From the NCBI RefSeq assembly GCF_019400745.1, contig NZ_WJIB01000002.1, positions 434,001 to 498,000 of the forward strand: 64,000 nucleotides of DNA. Reading direction: 5' to 3'. Every line of letters begins with the position of its first letter. The first letter of the stretch is position 1. The translations under genes were made by a program, and so were the position numbers. This DNA is from Cohnella sp. CFH 77786. GTDB lineage: Bacteria > Bacillota > Bacilli > Paenibacillales > Paenibacillaceae. Under the pieces are notes generated by a model. That model saw only the letters and a program-made list of their open reading frames with translations. It was not told where the DNA came from and made no database searches. Positions 25,859 through 35,755 of this stretch are shown one piece after another.

Positions 25859-26100
25859 TGTCATTGCGAGCGGTTCAATGGTTACAGCACAAAGTCTTGT
25901 TTCTTATCAGAACTAACAAAAATCTTATAACTAAAATGAAAGTATACTCATATTCTCTCTTTATCATAGATAAGGTCCCTTGGCTCATTATTAGAATTTG
26001 AGCTTGATGCATCACTATGCCTCGAAATCCCATTAATCATTGACACAACGTGAATTTCTAGCGTTGTTGTACAAACTGATTCGCTGAAGGGAGTGGTTCC

Positions 26101-27114
26101 GTGAAGATTGTGCTATTGTCCGGGGGTGGCGGCACGCGGTTATGGCCGCTGTCTCAGCCTGATCGTCCTAAACAATTTATTAAGCTCATCACCAAACGTG
26201 ACGGCAAACAGATTTCCATGGTTGAGAACATTTGGGATAAACTTGCAAGCCGTTACGGTGCAGATAACCTGTATATCGCGGCAAACGTTAAAAATGAAGT
26301 TATACTACGCGAACAACTCGGCGACAATGCCCGAATCATTTCTGAGCCAGAACAGCGCGATACGTTTCCGGCGATCGCTCTAGCTTGCAGTTATCTGTAT
26401 TCGCTAGAATCTGTTCCGCTAAAGGAAACGATTGTTACCGTTCCGGTGGACTCTTTTGCTGACGACGAGTTTTATTCACTGTTTGAAACGCTGGATTCGA
26501 TAATAGCGGAAGAAGTAGCGAAAATCGCGCTAGTCGGCGTCTTACCGAAGCGGGCAACTGAGAAGTATGGTTACATCGAACTGGCTGGTGAGTGTTCCGA
26601 TCGTTGCTTGTATGTCCATAAATTTATTGAGAAGCCTTCGTCTGAGCTTGCTATGAAGCTGATGCAAAGCGGAGCGTTATGGAATGGAGGGGTCTACGCG
26701 TTTCGTCTCGGGTATGTAATGAGACTTCTGGAGCAACTCAATCACCCGTCCGGTTACCATTACTTGTATACAAATTATAACGCTCTACCGAAAATCAGCT
26801 TTGATTATATGGTGACCGAGAGAGAGGAATCTATTGCGTGTTTGAAATATGAAGGCGTATGGTCCGATTTAGGTACTTGGGACGAAATTGCGCACTTGCT
26901 GGAGCCCTCCTCATCTAGCCTCACCATTATGAACGACAATTGCATCAATACGTTAACAATCAATCAATTGGGAATCCCGATTGTTGTGAACGGAATATCC
27001 GATTCTGTCATTGTAGCCGGCCCGGAAGGAATACTTATTAGCGGTCTCGGGGCATTGCAATCGATCAAGCCGCTGATCGAACGTGCACTTATGGAACGTT
27101 CTAACCCCAGATAA
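26101..27114 (+). CDS. Sugar-1-phosphate nucleotidyltransferase (mannose-1-phosphate guanylyltransferase-like)
   Basis: This 337-residue enzyme makes a nucleotide sugar, most likely GDP-mannose. VLLSGGGGTRLWPLS with RPKQFIKL is the nucleotide-binding signature, VPVDSFADD the metal site region and HKFIEKP the sugar-phosphate motif; LWNGGVYAFR matches the family. The C-terminal isomerase domain of bifunctional enzymes is absent. The start is GTG 26101 behind GGGAG. It opens an AT-rich operon with BcsB-like, glycosyltransferase and polytopic proteins, and so would supply the sugar donor for a secreted polymer. Confidence 0.85.
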   Translation: MKIVLLSGGGGTRLWPLSQPDRPKQFIKLITKRDGKQISMVENIWDKLASRYGADNLYIAANVKNEVILREQLGDNARIISEPEQRDTFPAIALACSYLYSLESVPLKETIVTVPVDSFADDEFYSLFETLDSIIAEEVAKIALVGVLPKRATEKYGYIELAGECSDRCLYVHKFIEKPSSELAMKLMQSGALWNGGVYAFRLGYVMRLLEQLNHPSGYHYLYTNYNALPKISFDYMVTEREESIACLKYEGVWSDLGTWDEIAHLLEPSSSSLTIMNDNCINTLTINQLGIPIVVNGISDSVIVAGPEGILISGLGALQSIKPLIERALMERSNPR

Positions 27115-27146
27115 TCCTTACGCATCGAAATATTTCGGAGGTTTAT

Positions 27147-29123
27147 ATGAAAAGAGCGATTTTATTCCTGGTTGTTGTCATTTGCGGTTTCAACATGTTT
27201 GCTTTTCCATCATCGGCTGAGAACGTGTCTGCGACGTCGATCAAACTCCCTCTCACCCAGTTTGGATACACCAATGACGTCTTACTTGAAGGGATGAATC
27301 CGACATTTACCGTGTTTCTCCCCTTGTACGATAAAATAGATTGGCGCAAGAGCGAAATGGTCTTCTATATTCGTCATTCCAACTTTATGATTCCGAACGC
27401 ATACATCCAGGTAAATGTAAACGATAGTCCCGTTGATTCCTATAAGGTTGCAGATCTTAAGAGGCTCAGTGATGGCAATCTCATGCTTCGCGTACCGTTA
27501 AACGGAGTCAAAGTCGACTCTGACAATCCGTTATTCAAGGTTGAGCTCAGAACGAATTTATTTGACTCGGAAAGTTATTGTCTCGATTGGAATACGAACA
27601 GTTTGTGGACTTTAATTGATAAAGATTCATATATTTCCCTTCAGCCGGCTAACGATCATGTTCGTTTAACAATGGATAACTTTCTGAAAGGATTTATGGA
27701 TAAAATCATAATTATGATTCCTGAGAAACCGTCCAAGCCGGTTAGCTCAGCTTATTTAAAGCTTGATGCTTTTCTGCACAGGGTGATAAACAAGAGGGCG
27801 GTGGAAATTCAGCGAATCGACAAAATTATGCCGTTGAAGAGCACCCGTTTAGAAAGAATTATAGCGATTCGGAACGATATTTCGAACATTTACCTCGATG
27901 ACAATAAGATCCTGAATATACCCGCATCCCAGGTTGATTACATCATGTCTGAATGGTACGATCTTCTGCCGGTCAATCCGGTTGAAGTGCTTCACGTTGA
28001 TGAAGACACACCTTCTTCGGTTATCCCGTTGAAACAACTCGGGTATTCCGTTATCAAAGCGAAAGGTATCGGGGATCTGAATACGGACATCGGATTTACG
28101 GTGGCCGATTTTGGGGGGTATCCGAGGCAACTAACCTTTACTCTTATGGGCAGCCATTTACCTTTCGAAGTTGAAAAGGAGTACCATCACCTGTTGAAAA
28201 TTTCGTTGAATAATCATTTGATCAAAGCGGTTCATCTTCGGAACGACGGCAAACTTGCGGACTTGGAGGTCACGTTGCCGACCGAACTGCTGCAGAGAGA
28301 GAATACCCTTCGAATTACTTACTCGTATTATCCCGAATCGGGCGTATGCACCAAAGGCGGCGTATTTTTCGAAGGTGAAATTTCCGAAGACTCTTACTTC
28401 AAAGTCGACAGCTATAGCACAGACGTGAGCCGACTTGACTTTACCGATTTACCGGGCCGTTTCATGGGCAGCGGGGCGATTGTGCTGCCTGAAACGAATA
28501 ATGCGGAATATAGTTCGTATTTGAGTGCGGCCGCTTCGTTTTTGTCGGCAATGAAGCAATTTGATCAGAGCAATATTCAGGCTAATATTATTTCTTTGAA
28601 TGAATTGGGGTCAAAAACTTACGATTATTATATTTTCTTCGTTTCCGGCGATAAACTGAAAGAACTTGGTTCACTTGCGTTTACCGAGAATTCGACTTTC
28701 AAAATTGTAGCCCGGAACAAGCAAAAGGAGCTTTTAAACATCAACGCTTCACAGCCTATCGGGATCTTGCAAATTTTTAAATACAAGGATCGGCCTGCTG
28801 TCGCAATGAATGTGTTTGGCAGTGACAAGAAGCTGATTAATCGATTATCCGATCGCCTGTTGTCGATGAAAGAGTTCAGAAAGCTGCATGGCAATCTTGC
28901 GTTTTACGTGAACGATGAGATCAGGGACTATGAAATCGGAACCAATTTTCAATTGATCAAACCGGAAACAAAAGACTGGACATACTATTATCGGAGCTAC
29001 AAGAGTGAAATCTTTACTGCAATATGGATTTTATCCGGAGTTATTTTCCTTTTAATTTATCTTTCGGTCGCAAGGAAAAAGAAGGCTCTCGATTCCGGAA
29101 AGTCCGATAACCATATCGAATAG
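27147..29123 (+). CDS. BcsB-like exported polysaccharide-synthesis protein
   Basis: The 658-residue protein has a signal peptide (ILFLVVVICGFNMFAFPSSA) and one C-terminal membrane anchor (AIWILSGVIFLLIYLSVA) followed by KKK. Between them are beta-rich, BcsB-type modules (carbohydrate-binding plus flavodoxin-like), e.g. YIQVNVNDSPVDSYK and LLKISLNNHLIKAV. BcsB partners the membrane synthase and guides the growing chain outside. The synthase-like gene follows 23 bp later. The ribosome site is CGGAGG. Base composition is clearly more AT-rich than outside the island. Confidence 0.8.
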   Translation: MKRAILFLVVVICGFNMFAFPSSAENVSATSIKLPLTQFGYTNDVLLEGMNPTFTVFLPLYDKIDWRKSEMVFYIRHSNFMIPNAYIQVNVNDSPVDSYKVADLKRLSDGNLMLRVPLNGVKVDSDNPLFKVELRTNLFDSESYCLDWNTNSLWTLIDKDSYISLQPANDHVRLTMDNFLKGFMDKIIIMIPEKPSKPVSSAYLKLDAFLHRVINKRAVEIQRIDKIMPLKSTRLERIIAIRNDISNIYLDDNKILNIPASQVDYIMSEWYDLLPVNPVEVLHVDEDTPSSVIPLKQLGYSVIKAKGIGDLNTDIGFTVADFGGYPRQLTFTLMGSHLPFEVEKEYHHLLKISLNNHLIKAVHLRNDGKLADLEVTLPTELLQRENTLRITYSYYPESGVCTKGGVFFEGEISEDSYFKVDSYSTDVSRLDFTDLPGRFMGSGAIVLPETNNAEYSSYLSAAASFLSAMKQFDQSNIQANIISLNELGSKTYDYYIFFVSGDKLKELGSLAFTENSTFKIVARNKQKELLNINASQPIGILQIFKYKDRPAVAMNVFGSDKKLINRLSDRLLSMKEFRKLHGNLAFYVNDEIRDYEIGTNFQLIKPETKDWTYYYRSYKSEIFTAIWILSGVIFLLIYLSVARKKKALDSGKSDNHIE

Positions 29124-29146
29124 CGTTTATAAGGAGATGGTAGCAG

Positions 29147-31039
29147 ATGCCAAAAGCGAGGATTGGCGACATGCTGCTGGCAGAGGGACTCATAAGTCAG
29201 GAGAAGCTTGAGGAGGCGCTCGAACATCAACAAAGAACAGGTAGTCCATTAGGGCAAATTATTACTTCATTCGGTTATGTCAAGCGTTTTGAATTTTATA
29301 ATATGTTAGCCCGTCAAACCGGGTTTGAGTATATCGACAACCGGCTTGAGCCTTATATCGACATGGTGGACCGGGAGCTGATCGTTCTATTCAGTCCGGA
29401 TGAGTTATCGACAAGACTCATTTTTCCGGTTAAAGCGGACGACAACCGATTGCTCCTGCTAGCATCCAATCCGTTCGACCGGGAATCCATTGATTATGTC
29501 AAAGAACGGCTAAATCTTCCAATAGACATGAAAACGGAGATAAAGATCGCTACCGAACTGGATATCACAAAAATTGTAGATATCGTATTTAAGGAGAATA
29601 TCACACAAAATTCGATCATGGGCCTTTATTATCGCAGACCGGAAGAGTCGGCGATCCAGGTGATTACGCGCGGGCAGATTCTGTTCCTCTTCACAGTCGC
29701 TTCAATCTGCCTGTTGGGGTTATATTACAATCCTACCATTACAATTACAATCCTCATGAGTTCGGTGAATGTCTTTTTTCAAATTTCCGTTCTGTTCAAA
29801 CTTTTCTTAAGTCTGGTCGGCGCGAAGAACGAATCCGAGGTTGTTGTAGAAGAAGAGGAACTGCGCAGTCTCGACGTCAAGTCGCTTCCTGTGTATTCGG
29901 TTCTGGTGCCGGTGTATAAAGAACCTGAAGTGGTGCCGCATCTGATTAAAGCACTGATAAATTTGGATTACCCCCAGGAAAAGCTGGATATTTTACTCTT
30001 GCTGGAGGAAGGCGACTCGGAAACGCTGCTTGCCGCCAAGCACGCGGCTCCGCCCGCGAATTTCAGGTTTATCGTTATTCCGAACAGTCAGCCGAAAACG
30101 AAGCCAAAAGCATGCAATTATGGACTCGCGTTTGCGAGGGGCAAATATTTGACGATTTATGACGCGGAGGATCTTCCGGAGCCGGACCAACTAAAAAAAG
30201 CGGTTGTCGCCTTTCGAAATTCGCCACCCGATTACGTGTGTTATCAAGCGGCATTGAACTATTTCAATCGTACAGAAAATGTCCTGACCCGGTTGTTTAC
30301 GCTGGAATATTCTTATTGGTTCGATTATATGTTGAAGGGCTTAAATCGCTTGCGCTTGCCGATTCCGCTAGGAGGCACCTCCAACCATTTCGACACGGAG
30401 AAATTGCGGGCGCTCGGGGGGTGGGATCCGTTCAACGTTACGGAGGATGCTGACCTCGGCATTCGAGCATACAGCAACGGTTATCGCATCGGGATCTTGA
30501 ATTCGACCACTTACGAGGAAGCCAACACTTCAGTTCGTAACTGGATTCGCCAGCGCTCCAGATGGCAGAAGGGCTATGCTCAGACCTTTCTGGTGCATAA
30601 CCGGAACCCTTTGAAGTTTTTGAGAACTGTGGGTTTGAAAGGTTTTTTTACACTCCAGTTTTTTATTGGGGGAAGCGTGTTCAGTGCCGCTATGTCCCCT
30701 ATCTTCTGGGGTCTTTACGTGTTTTGGTTCATAACCCGCACGACGAGTTTGGACGAATATTCCCCGCCCCTGTTCTTATATATCGGTTTGTTCAATTTAC
30801 TTGCAGGAAATTTTTGCATGATTTATCTAAACATGCTTTCTGTGTTTCGGCGTCAGTATTACGATATACAATGGTTTTCATTCTTAAATCCGCTCTATTG
30901 GCTGCTCCTTTCGATTGCAACCTGGAAAGGTCTGTGGCAGCTCATAGTCAACCCATTTTATTGGGAAAAAACGGTGCATGGTTTAACGAAGAGCACACAC
31001 GACGGTTCAAAAAACGGTGAATCCGCTCCACAATTATAG
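29147..31039 (+). CDS. Membrane family-2 glycosyltransferase with MshEN-type c-di-GMP-binding N-domain
   Basis: Residues 4-150 match an MshEN domain (RIGDMLLAEGLISQEKLEEA, then LGQIITSFGYVKR), a known c-di-GMP binder in secretion ATPases and NfrB/XagB-type glycosyltransferases. Two membrane helices follow (about 180-225), then the GT2 catalytic part with IYDAEDLPEP, NVTEDADLGIR and QRSRWQKGYAQT (the QxxRW motif), and about four C-terminal membrane helices. It likely polymerises and exports a glycan when c-di-GMP is high. Together with the BcsB-like partner it resembles a synthase complex. AAGGAG precedes the ATG. Confidence 0.88.
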   Translation: MPKARIGDMLLAEGLISQEKLEEALEHQQRTGSPLGQIITSFGYVKRFEFYNMLARQTGFEYIDNRLEPYIDMVDRELIVLFSPDELSTRLIFPVKADDNRLLLLASNPFDRESIDYVKERLNLPIDMKTEIKIATELDITKIVDIVFKENITQNSIMGLYYRRPEESAIQVITRGQILFLFTVASICLLGLYYNPTITITILMSSVNVFFQISVLFKLFLSLVGAKNESEVVVEEEELRSLDVKSLPVYSVLVPVYKEPEVVPHLIKALINLDYPQEKLDILLLLEEGDSETLLAAKHAAPPANFRFIVIPNSQPKTKPKACNYGLAFARGKYLTIYDAEDLPEPDQLKKAVVAFRNSPPDYVCYQAALNYFNRTENVLTRLFTLEYSYWFDYMLKGLNRLRLPIPLGGTSNHFDTEKLRALGGWDPFNVTEDADLGIRAYSNGYRIGILNSTTYEEANTSVRNWIRQRSRWQKGYAQTFLVHNRNPLKFLRTVGLKGFFTLQFFIGGSVFSAAMSPIFWGLYVFWFITRTTSLDEYSPPLFLYIGLFNLLAGNFCMIYLNMLSVFRRQYYDIQWFSFLNPLYWLLLSIATWKGLWQLIVNPFYWEKTVHGLTKSTHDGSKNGESAPQL

Positions 31040-31059
31040 GTGATCAGAGGGTTGTCAGG

Positions 31060-32472
31060 GTGAAACAAATAAAATCAGTTACGCTTTTTTTGGCGATTTA
31101 TGGATACCATTTTCTTGTTTTCAGAGTGTTGCCGGTTCGCGGATGGTATTCCGTCGATTGGCTGTTCCTTTCAGCAAAAGCTTCGCTGATTCCGACTGTC
31201 GAGGGCCCTCAAATTCTGCAATTAAACGGCGGCAGACCACCAATTCCGTTATTGCTTGAATTTTTGACGCCTTCTTTCATGGAAACGCCGTTACTGATCT
31301 ATTCGGGAATCGTATTCTATCTATTATCAAGGTTGAGCCGTTCAAGAATTTCCGTGCCATTAAAATGGTTGTATGCGCTCACGCTTGTTTTTTCCCTGCC
31401 GAGTATTGCCGTCTGGTTTCAGACCTATTGGCTGCTTGCCTTTTTATTCGTGCTTCCGGCTATCTCTTTATTAATCCGTTATTTAAACAAATTTGAGGTT
31501 CACGATCTGTTCCTGTTTTCCATTTTGTACGGTTTAAGCATATTGACGGATTATTGTACGATTGTGCTTCTCCCTTCCTTCCTTGTTCTTCTGCCTTTTA
31601 TGCTTAGAGAGAAAGAAAAGAACTATATCATTGCCGTGATTGGTATTGTTATCCTGCCTGCTCTAATGGCATTGGCAAGCTGGATGTATTTAAACTGGCT
31701 GTTACTGGGCAACTCTTTATCGTTTCTGAAATATGTGCGCGACAGAATGACGGAACTTGCATTCGCCAAAATAAGCGGCAGCGGCTCCATACTTCAATGG
31801 GACTATATCCTCCCATTTGTATTACTTCATCTTGGAATTCTGTTGAACACTCGTTTTCGAGACATTCATGGCAAGTATATATTTACGTCGCTCTCTATCA
31901 TTTCAGTTATTCCGTACTATATGCTCTATCTGCTGGATTATTTCGATTATCAGTCTATTTCGATATATGCACTTACTTCGTCGATCTGGTTTATCGGTCT
32001 CTTGCTGCCTTATGTCAAGCTGACCAAGTTCAACCAAACCGTGGCGGGCATGCTGCTGTTTGCTTTGTTGATTTGGAGCTGGAGTTATTTGTACCGGCAT
32101 CCTCGCGAGGAACTCGCCGAGCAAATCGTCTTCCCTAAAGCAGAGTCCTATTATGAATTGGCGGTTGAATTGGACAGGCTACCGAAAGGAAGCCTTCTAA
32201 TGGATGACAAAAGCATGTATCCTGTTCTTTCATTCCGTCATAAGAAGGATTCGGATATTCTCCCTTACGATGACGAGTATAATCTTGCATTAAATCGACC
32301 CTTCTTATATGCCGATTATATCGCTCTATTGAAAAATCCGGAGCGGGATCAGCTCGCTTTTACTTACTGGAGCGATATCGAATCGAATCGTTTGCAGGAC
32401 TACAAGCTTTTGTGGTCGAAAGACAACTTGCTTTTATTTAAACGGACAGTAAGCAACGAAGCGGACAACTAA
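31060..32472 (+). CDS. Polytopic membrane protein of the polysaccharide operon
   Basis: The 470-residue protein has about ten membrane helices in residues 1-350 (for example ALTLVFSLPSIAVWF, LFLFSILYGLSILTDY, IIAVIGIVILPALMALA) and a soluble C-terminal domain of ~120 residues. The shape is that of GT-C fold glycosyltransferases (ArnT/PMT type), but I do not see the expected acidic motif clearly enough to assert it. GTG 31060 lies 20 bp after the glycosyltransferase stop. It may modify the polymer with sugars or other groups. Confidence 0.7.
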   Translation: MKQIKSVTLFLAIYGYHFLVFRVLPVRGWYSVDWLFLSAKASLIPTVEGPQILQLNGGRPPIPLLLEFLTPSFMETPLLIYSGIVFYLLSRLSRSRISVPLKWLYALTLVFSLPSIAVWFQTYWLLAFLFVLPAISLLIRYLNKFEVHDLFLFSILYGLSILTDYCTIVLLPSFLVLLPFMLREKEKNYIIAVIGIVILPALMALASWMYLNWLLLGNSLSFLKYVRDRMTELAFAKISGSGSILQWDYILPFVLLHLGILLNTRFRDIHGKYIFTSLSIISVIPYYMLYLLDYFDYQSISIYALTSSIWFIGLLLPYVKLTKFNQTVAGMLLFALLIWSWSYLYRHPREELAEQIVFPKAESYYELAVELDRLPKGSLLMDDKSMYPVLSFRHKKDSDILPYDDEYNLALNRPFLYADYIALLKNPERDQLAFTYWSDIESNRLQDYKLLWSKDNLLLFKRTVSNEADN

Positions 32473-32540
32473 CAAGATTGAAAATGAAAGGCGGTCGTGT
32501 CGAAGAAAGAATGACTGAACATCGATTGATCGAAGTAGAC

Positions 32541-32586
32541 AAAAGCTTCCCGCAGCGCCGATGAGGCGGAAGCGGGAAGCTTTTTC
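32541..32586. terminator. Terminator closing the polysaccharide operon
   Basis: A 13-bp stem, AAAAGCTTCCCGC with GCGGGAAGCTTTT, is followed by TTCT. It could also serve the minus-strand remnants that converge here. Confidence 0.8.
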
Positions 32587-32615
32587 TATACGATGTTATA
32601 CAATTTTTATGCTCG

Positions 32616-32753
32616 TCACCGTGCCGTTAAAGGAATCTTAGGTAACGAAAGCGGAGTAAAGGAAAATCCCAGCTTTTCATAACGTTCAATGGTGATGTTC
32701 ATGTTGGATGTGATTAGCCCAATATGGTGCAAAATGTAAATCTCTTTATTCAT
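32616..32753 (-). pseudogene. Truncated VOC/glyoxalase-family gene
   Basis: Starts with ATG 32753 behind AAGGAAGTGG and reads ILHHIGLITSNMNITIE then YEKLGFSFTPLSLPK, the first strand-helix unit of a vicinal-oxygen-chelate protein, and stops after 45 codons. The remaining ~75 or more residues are missing. It lies downstream of the broken carboxylesterase on the same strand. Confidence 0.55.
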
Positions 32754-32778
32754 GATTTCCACTTCCTTATTCGTTCTC

Positions 32779-33338
32779 TCATTGGAAGCGATTTATCTCG
32801 GCTAAGTCGCCTACAGCACTAATCACAGAAGCAAATCGCATGGTTTGTCTCTGATTCGGCTCATAAGTCGGCCATGGAATGGAAACGCCAGGATTGCCGG
32901 TTCGTATTGATCCTGTCCAAGCGCCGCGGATCGCTGTTGATATATCGTCAACAACCTCAGAATCGGCCCCTTGCATGATCGGTGCATCCTTATTCGACCG
33001 AACCGTGCGATTTCTTGAGCCAAGTTCCCCATTGCTAGCAAGATTCGGGTAGGCGGCATGGCATTCAATTGAGTGACCATGTCTTTAGGATTCCGTTGAT
33101 CAGCATTCAAGAGTTCCAGCAGCCGGTTGGCACGTTCCACTGCTTTCGCTTCCGATATAGGAGCAAGACCAGCAGGTAAAGGAGCAAGACCAGCAGGTGC
33201 GCTCTGCAGAATCGCGCTTTGGAAAAGCCCGCGAGCCTCCGGCATTGCCAATAGCCACATAACGGTATGTGCTCCTGACGATTGTCCCGCTACCGTGATC
33301 TGATGAGGGATTGTACGATCGTCGATCCGTTTGACATC
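32779..33338 (-). pseudogene. Carboxylesterase type B remnant, frameshifted and internally deleted
   Basis: No start codon: a TAA bounds the frame at 33339. The upstream part holds the nucleophile elbow TVAGQSSGAHTVMWLLAM and FQSAILQSA of type B carboxylesterases. A 21-bp direct duplication (APLPAGLAPI region) is inserted. After LLAMGNLAQEI the frame changes, and the family's C-terminus (DDISTAIRGAWTGSIRTGNP, IPWPTYEPN) continues in another frame to 32779. About 200 middle residues, with the acid and His of the triad, are absent. Confidence 0.75.
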
Positions 33339-33440
33339 TTAGATAACCCCTTTATGTGTAATTGGTAAAATTTGTTTTGCATATCACAAGAATAGTTATG
33401 CATCAGTGATATATCAATATCGTTTTGCATGTTACGCATC

Positions 33441-33469
33441 TGACGAAGCCGAGAGGGTCGGCTTCGTCA
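33441..33469. terminator. Perfect hairpin upstream of the citrate synthase gene
   Basis: A 12-bp stem, TGACGAAGCCGA with TCGGCTTCGTCA, has loop GAGGG. No T run follows, so it is either a relic terminator or a protein site. Confidence 0.4.
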
Positions 33470-33591
33470 AGAGTACACCTCAACCTTAAGTGATAAATAT
33501 AGTTTATCACAATGATTTAATATTATAAATTTACATGATGGATTGAATGCGCTACGCTAGCCTTACGAAATCTTCGAAGGAGGTCATGATC

Positions 33592-34695
33592 ATGCCTAAA
33601 GTAACGGGACTAGAGGGCGTCGTCGCGGCGGAAACCGATATCAGCCTGGTGGACGGTGAAAAAGGCTGGTTGATTTACCGGGGGCACTGGGCGAAAGACT
33701 TGGCGGTTCAGCGCGGGTTCGAGGAGGTCGCGTTTCTGCTGTGGTACGGGAAATTGCCGGACGATAGCGAACTGGGGCGGTTAAATGAAAGGCTGCGTGC
33801 GGGGCGCGTTATGCCGGCATCGGTTCGTGCGCTCATCGACGCCATGCCCGCGGAGCTGCCGATGATGAAGGTGCTGCAGTCCGCCGTCGCGGCCCTGCCC
33901 GGAGGGGAAGCGGCGGACTGGCCGCCCTCGCCGGAACAAGCGGAAAGGCTGACCGCGCTCGTGCCGACGATCGTTGCCTACCGGCACCGGACCCGGCAAG
34001 GCCTGGATCCGGTCGAGCCGCATCCTGAATTGGATCACGCAGCCAACTATTTATACATGCTCAAGGGTTCCCTCCCGAACGAGGCGCATGCGAAGGCGCT
34101 CACCGCCTATCTCATCCTCGGCATGGAGCACGGCATGAATGCCTCGACGTTCTCGGCGCGTGTCACCTTGTCCACGCAGTCCGACCTGTTCGCCGCCGTC
34201 AGCTCCGCCATCGGCACGATGAAAGGGCCGCTGCATGGCGGCGCGCCTTCCGAGGTGATCGCGATGCTGGAGGAAATCGGCACTCCGGATAACGCCGAGC
34301 CTAGGATGAGAGCCGTACTCGAATCCGGAGGGCGTCTGATGGGGTTCGGCCATCGCATCTACAAGACGAAGGATCCCCGCGCCGAGGCGCTGCGGATCGT
34401 TACGGAAACGCTGGCCGGCGACACGGATTCGTTCGAGTTGGCGCTGCACGCGGAACGGACGGCGATTCGGCTGCTCGAGGCCTATAAGCCGGGAAGGCGC
34501 CTGTACACGAACGTAGAGTTTTTCGCCGCGGCGATCCTGACGGCGGTCGAGCTGCCGGCGGAGCTGTTTACGCCTACCTTCACGGCGGCGCGAACCGTCG
34601 GATGGACGGCTCATTGCCTGGAGCAGGCGGGCATCAATCGCATTTTTCGCCCGCAATCGGCGTATACGGGCCCGATGCCCGACGCAGGAACCTGA
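33592..34695 (+). CDS. citA: Citrate synthase, CitA type
   Basis: It condenses acetyl-CoA and oxaloacetate. Its 367 residues match the Bacillus minor citrate synthase CitA: DGEKGWLIYRGHWAKDLA, HGMNASTFSARVTLST, the two catalytic His in GTMKGPLHGGAP and LMGFGHRIYKTKDP, and YTNVEFFAAA where the catalytic acid is Glu instead of the usual Asp, as I recall for CitA too. AAGGAGG is eight bases before ATG 33592; the ATG at 33586 is too close. It stands alone, with a terminator after it. Confidence 0.92.
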   Translation: MPKVTGLEGVVAAETDISLVDGEKGWLIYRGHWAKDLAVQRGFEEVAFLLWYGKLPDDSELGRLNERLRAGRVMPASVRALIDAMPAELPMMKVLQSAVAALPGGEAADWPPSPEQAERLTALVPTIVAYRHRTRQGLDPVEPHPELDHAANYLYMLKGSLPNEAHAKALTAYLILGMEHGMNASTFSARVTLSTQSDLFAAVSSAIGTMKGPLHGGAPSEVIAMLEEIGTPDNAEPRMRAVLESGGRLMGFGHRIYKTKDPRAEALRIVTETLAGDTDSFELALHAERTAIRLLEAYKPGRRLYTNVEFFAAAILTAVELPAELFTPTFTAARTVGWTAHCLEQAGINRIFRPQSAYTGPMPDAGT

Positions 34696-34712
34696 GCCAT
34701 CGCGATTTCCGG

Positions 34713-34750
34713 AAACGTGCAGGCGCCATCTGTGGCAGCTGCACGTTTTT
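34713..34750 (+). terminator. Terminator after citA
   Basis: A 10-bp stem, AAACGTGCAG with CTGCACGTTT, is followed by TT, 18 bp after the stop. Confidence 0.75.
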
Positions 34751-34854
34751 GTCAATTGGACAGAGGAACGAGTTTCTCCTACAATGGGATCAAAAGCAAC
34801 AAGGCTTATGTTCGTTTGCAACATGGCATATCCATCTTATAGGAGGCACGTTCG

Positions 34855-35628
34855 TTGAACGACAAGGCGCTGAAACTGAACGATCGGCAGCGGGACATGC
34901 TGGAGCTCCTCGAACGGACGGGAGAGATCCGGGTGCCGGACTTGAAAACCCGGTTCGAGGTTACGGAAATGACGATCCGGCGGGACTTGGAGAAGCTGGA
35001 GCAGACGGGCCGTGTGAAGCGCACGTTCGGCGGGGCTATCATGGTGACCGGAGACATCGCGCTGTCGGAACGGGCCGGCGTGTTCTCGGAGGAGAAGGCG
35101 AGAATCGGCAGACGTGCCGCGTCTTGCATTCACCCCGGCGATTCCGTCTTCATCGACGGCGGTACGACGACCCTTCAACTCGTCCGCAACCTGGAGCAGA
35201 ATCTGCGGATCACTGTTGTCACCAACGCGATCAACCTGGCTGCCGAGCTGATGGACAAAAACATTCCGACGCTCGTCACGGGGGGCATGCTGATGGAGAA
35301 GACTTCCACGCTGATCGGACCCGTTTGCGCCGAAACGCTGTCCAAAATGGCTTTCGACCGCGTTTTCCTGGGCGCGACCGGCATTTCCGCGCGCCACGGA
35401 TTCAGCAACTCCAACATGTACGAGGCGGAAATCAAGCGGATCGCGATCTCCCGCGCGAAGGAAGTCAACATCGTCGCGGATCGGTCCAAATGGGGCGTGC
35501 AGGACTTGTTCTCCTTCGCCGGGCTGTCCGAAGCGCACCGATGGGTGACCGATTCGATGCCCGAGCAGGAGGAAGACGTCCGTCAGGTTCTGCGGGAAGC
35601 TTCCGTAGAATGCGTCATATGCGACTGA
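34855..35628 (+). CDS. DeoR-family repressor of a sugar operon
   Basis: The 257-residue protein has the N-terminal DeoR HTH (RQRDMLELLERTGEIRV, VTEMTIRRDLEKLEQTG) and the C-terminal sugar-phosphate sensor related to ribose-5-phosphate isomerase (DSVFIDGGTTTLQLVRNL, VTNAINLAAEL, VFLGATGISARHGF). The start is TTG 34855 after AGGAGG. It heads a gene set of aldolase, dehydrogenase and sugar kinase, so its effector is probably a phosphorylated intermediate of that pathway. Confidence 0.9.
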   Translation: MNDKALKLNDRQRDMLELLERTGEIRVPDLKTRFEVTEMTIRRDLEKLEQTGRVKRTFGGAIMVTGDIALSERAGVFSEEKARIGRRAASCIHPGDSVFIDGGTTTLQLVRNLEQNLRITVVTNAINLAAELMDKNIPTLVTGGMLMEKTSTLIGPVCAETLSKMAFDRVFLGATGISARHGFSNSNMYEAEIKRIAISRAKEVNIVADRSKWGVQDLFSFAGLSEAHRWVTDSMPEQEEDVRQVLREASVECVICD

Positions 35629-35755
35629 CAGGTTCGCTTGCAACTCTATCCGAGTTTGATTTGAACATAACCGTCGACAAATCTTCTTGATCCGCTTACA
35701 ATTATGTTCGGATCGAACATTAATCTGTTCACGAATAACAAAGGGGATGATCCGG

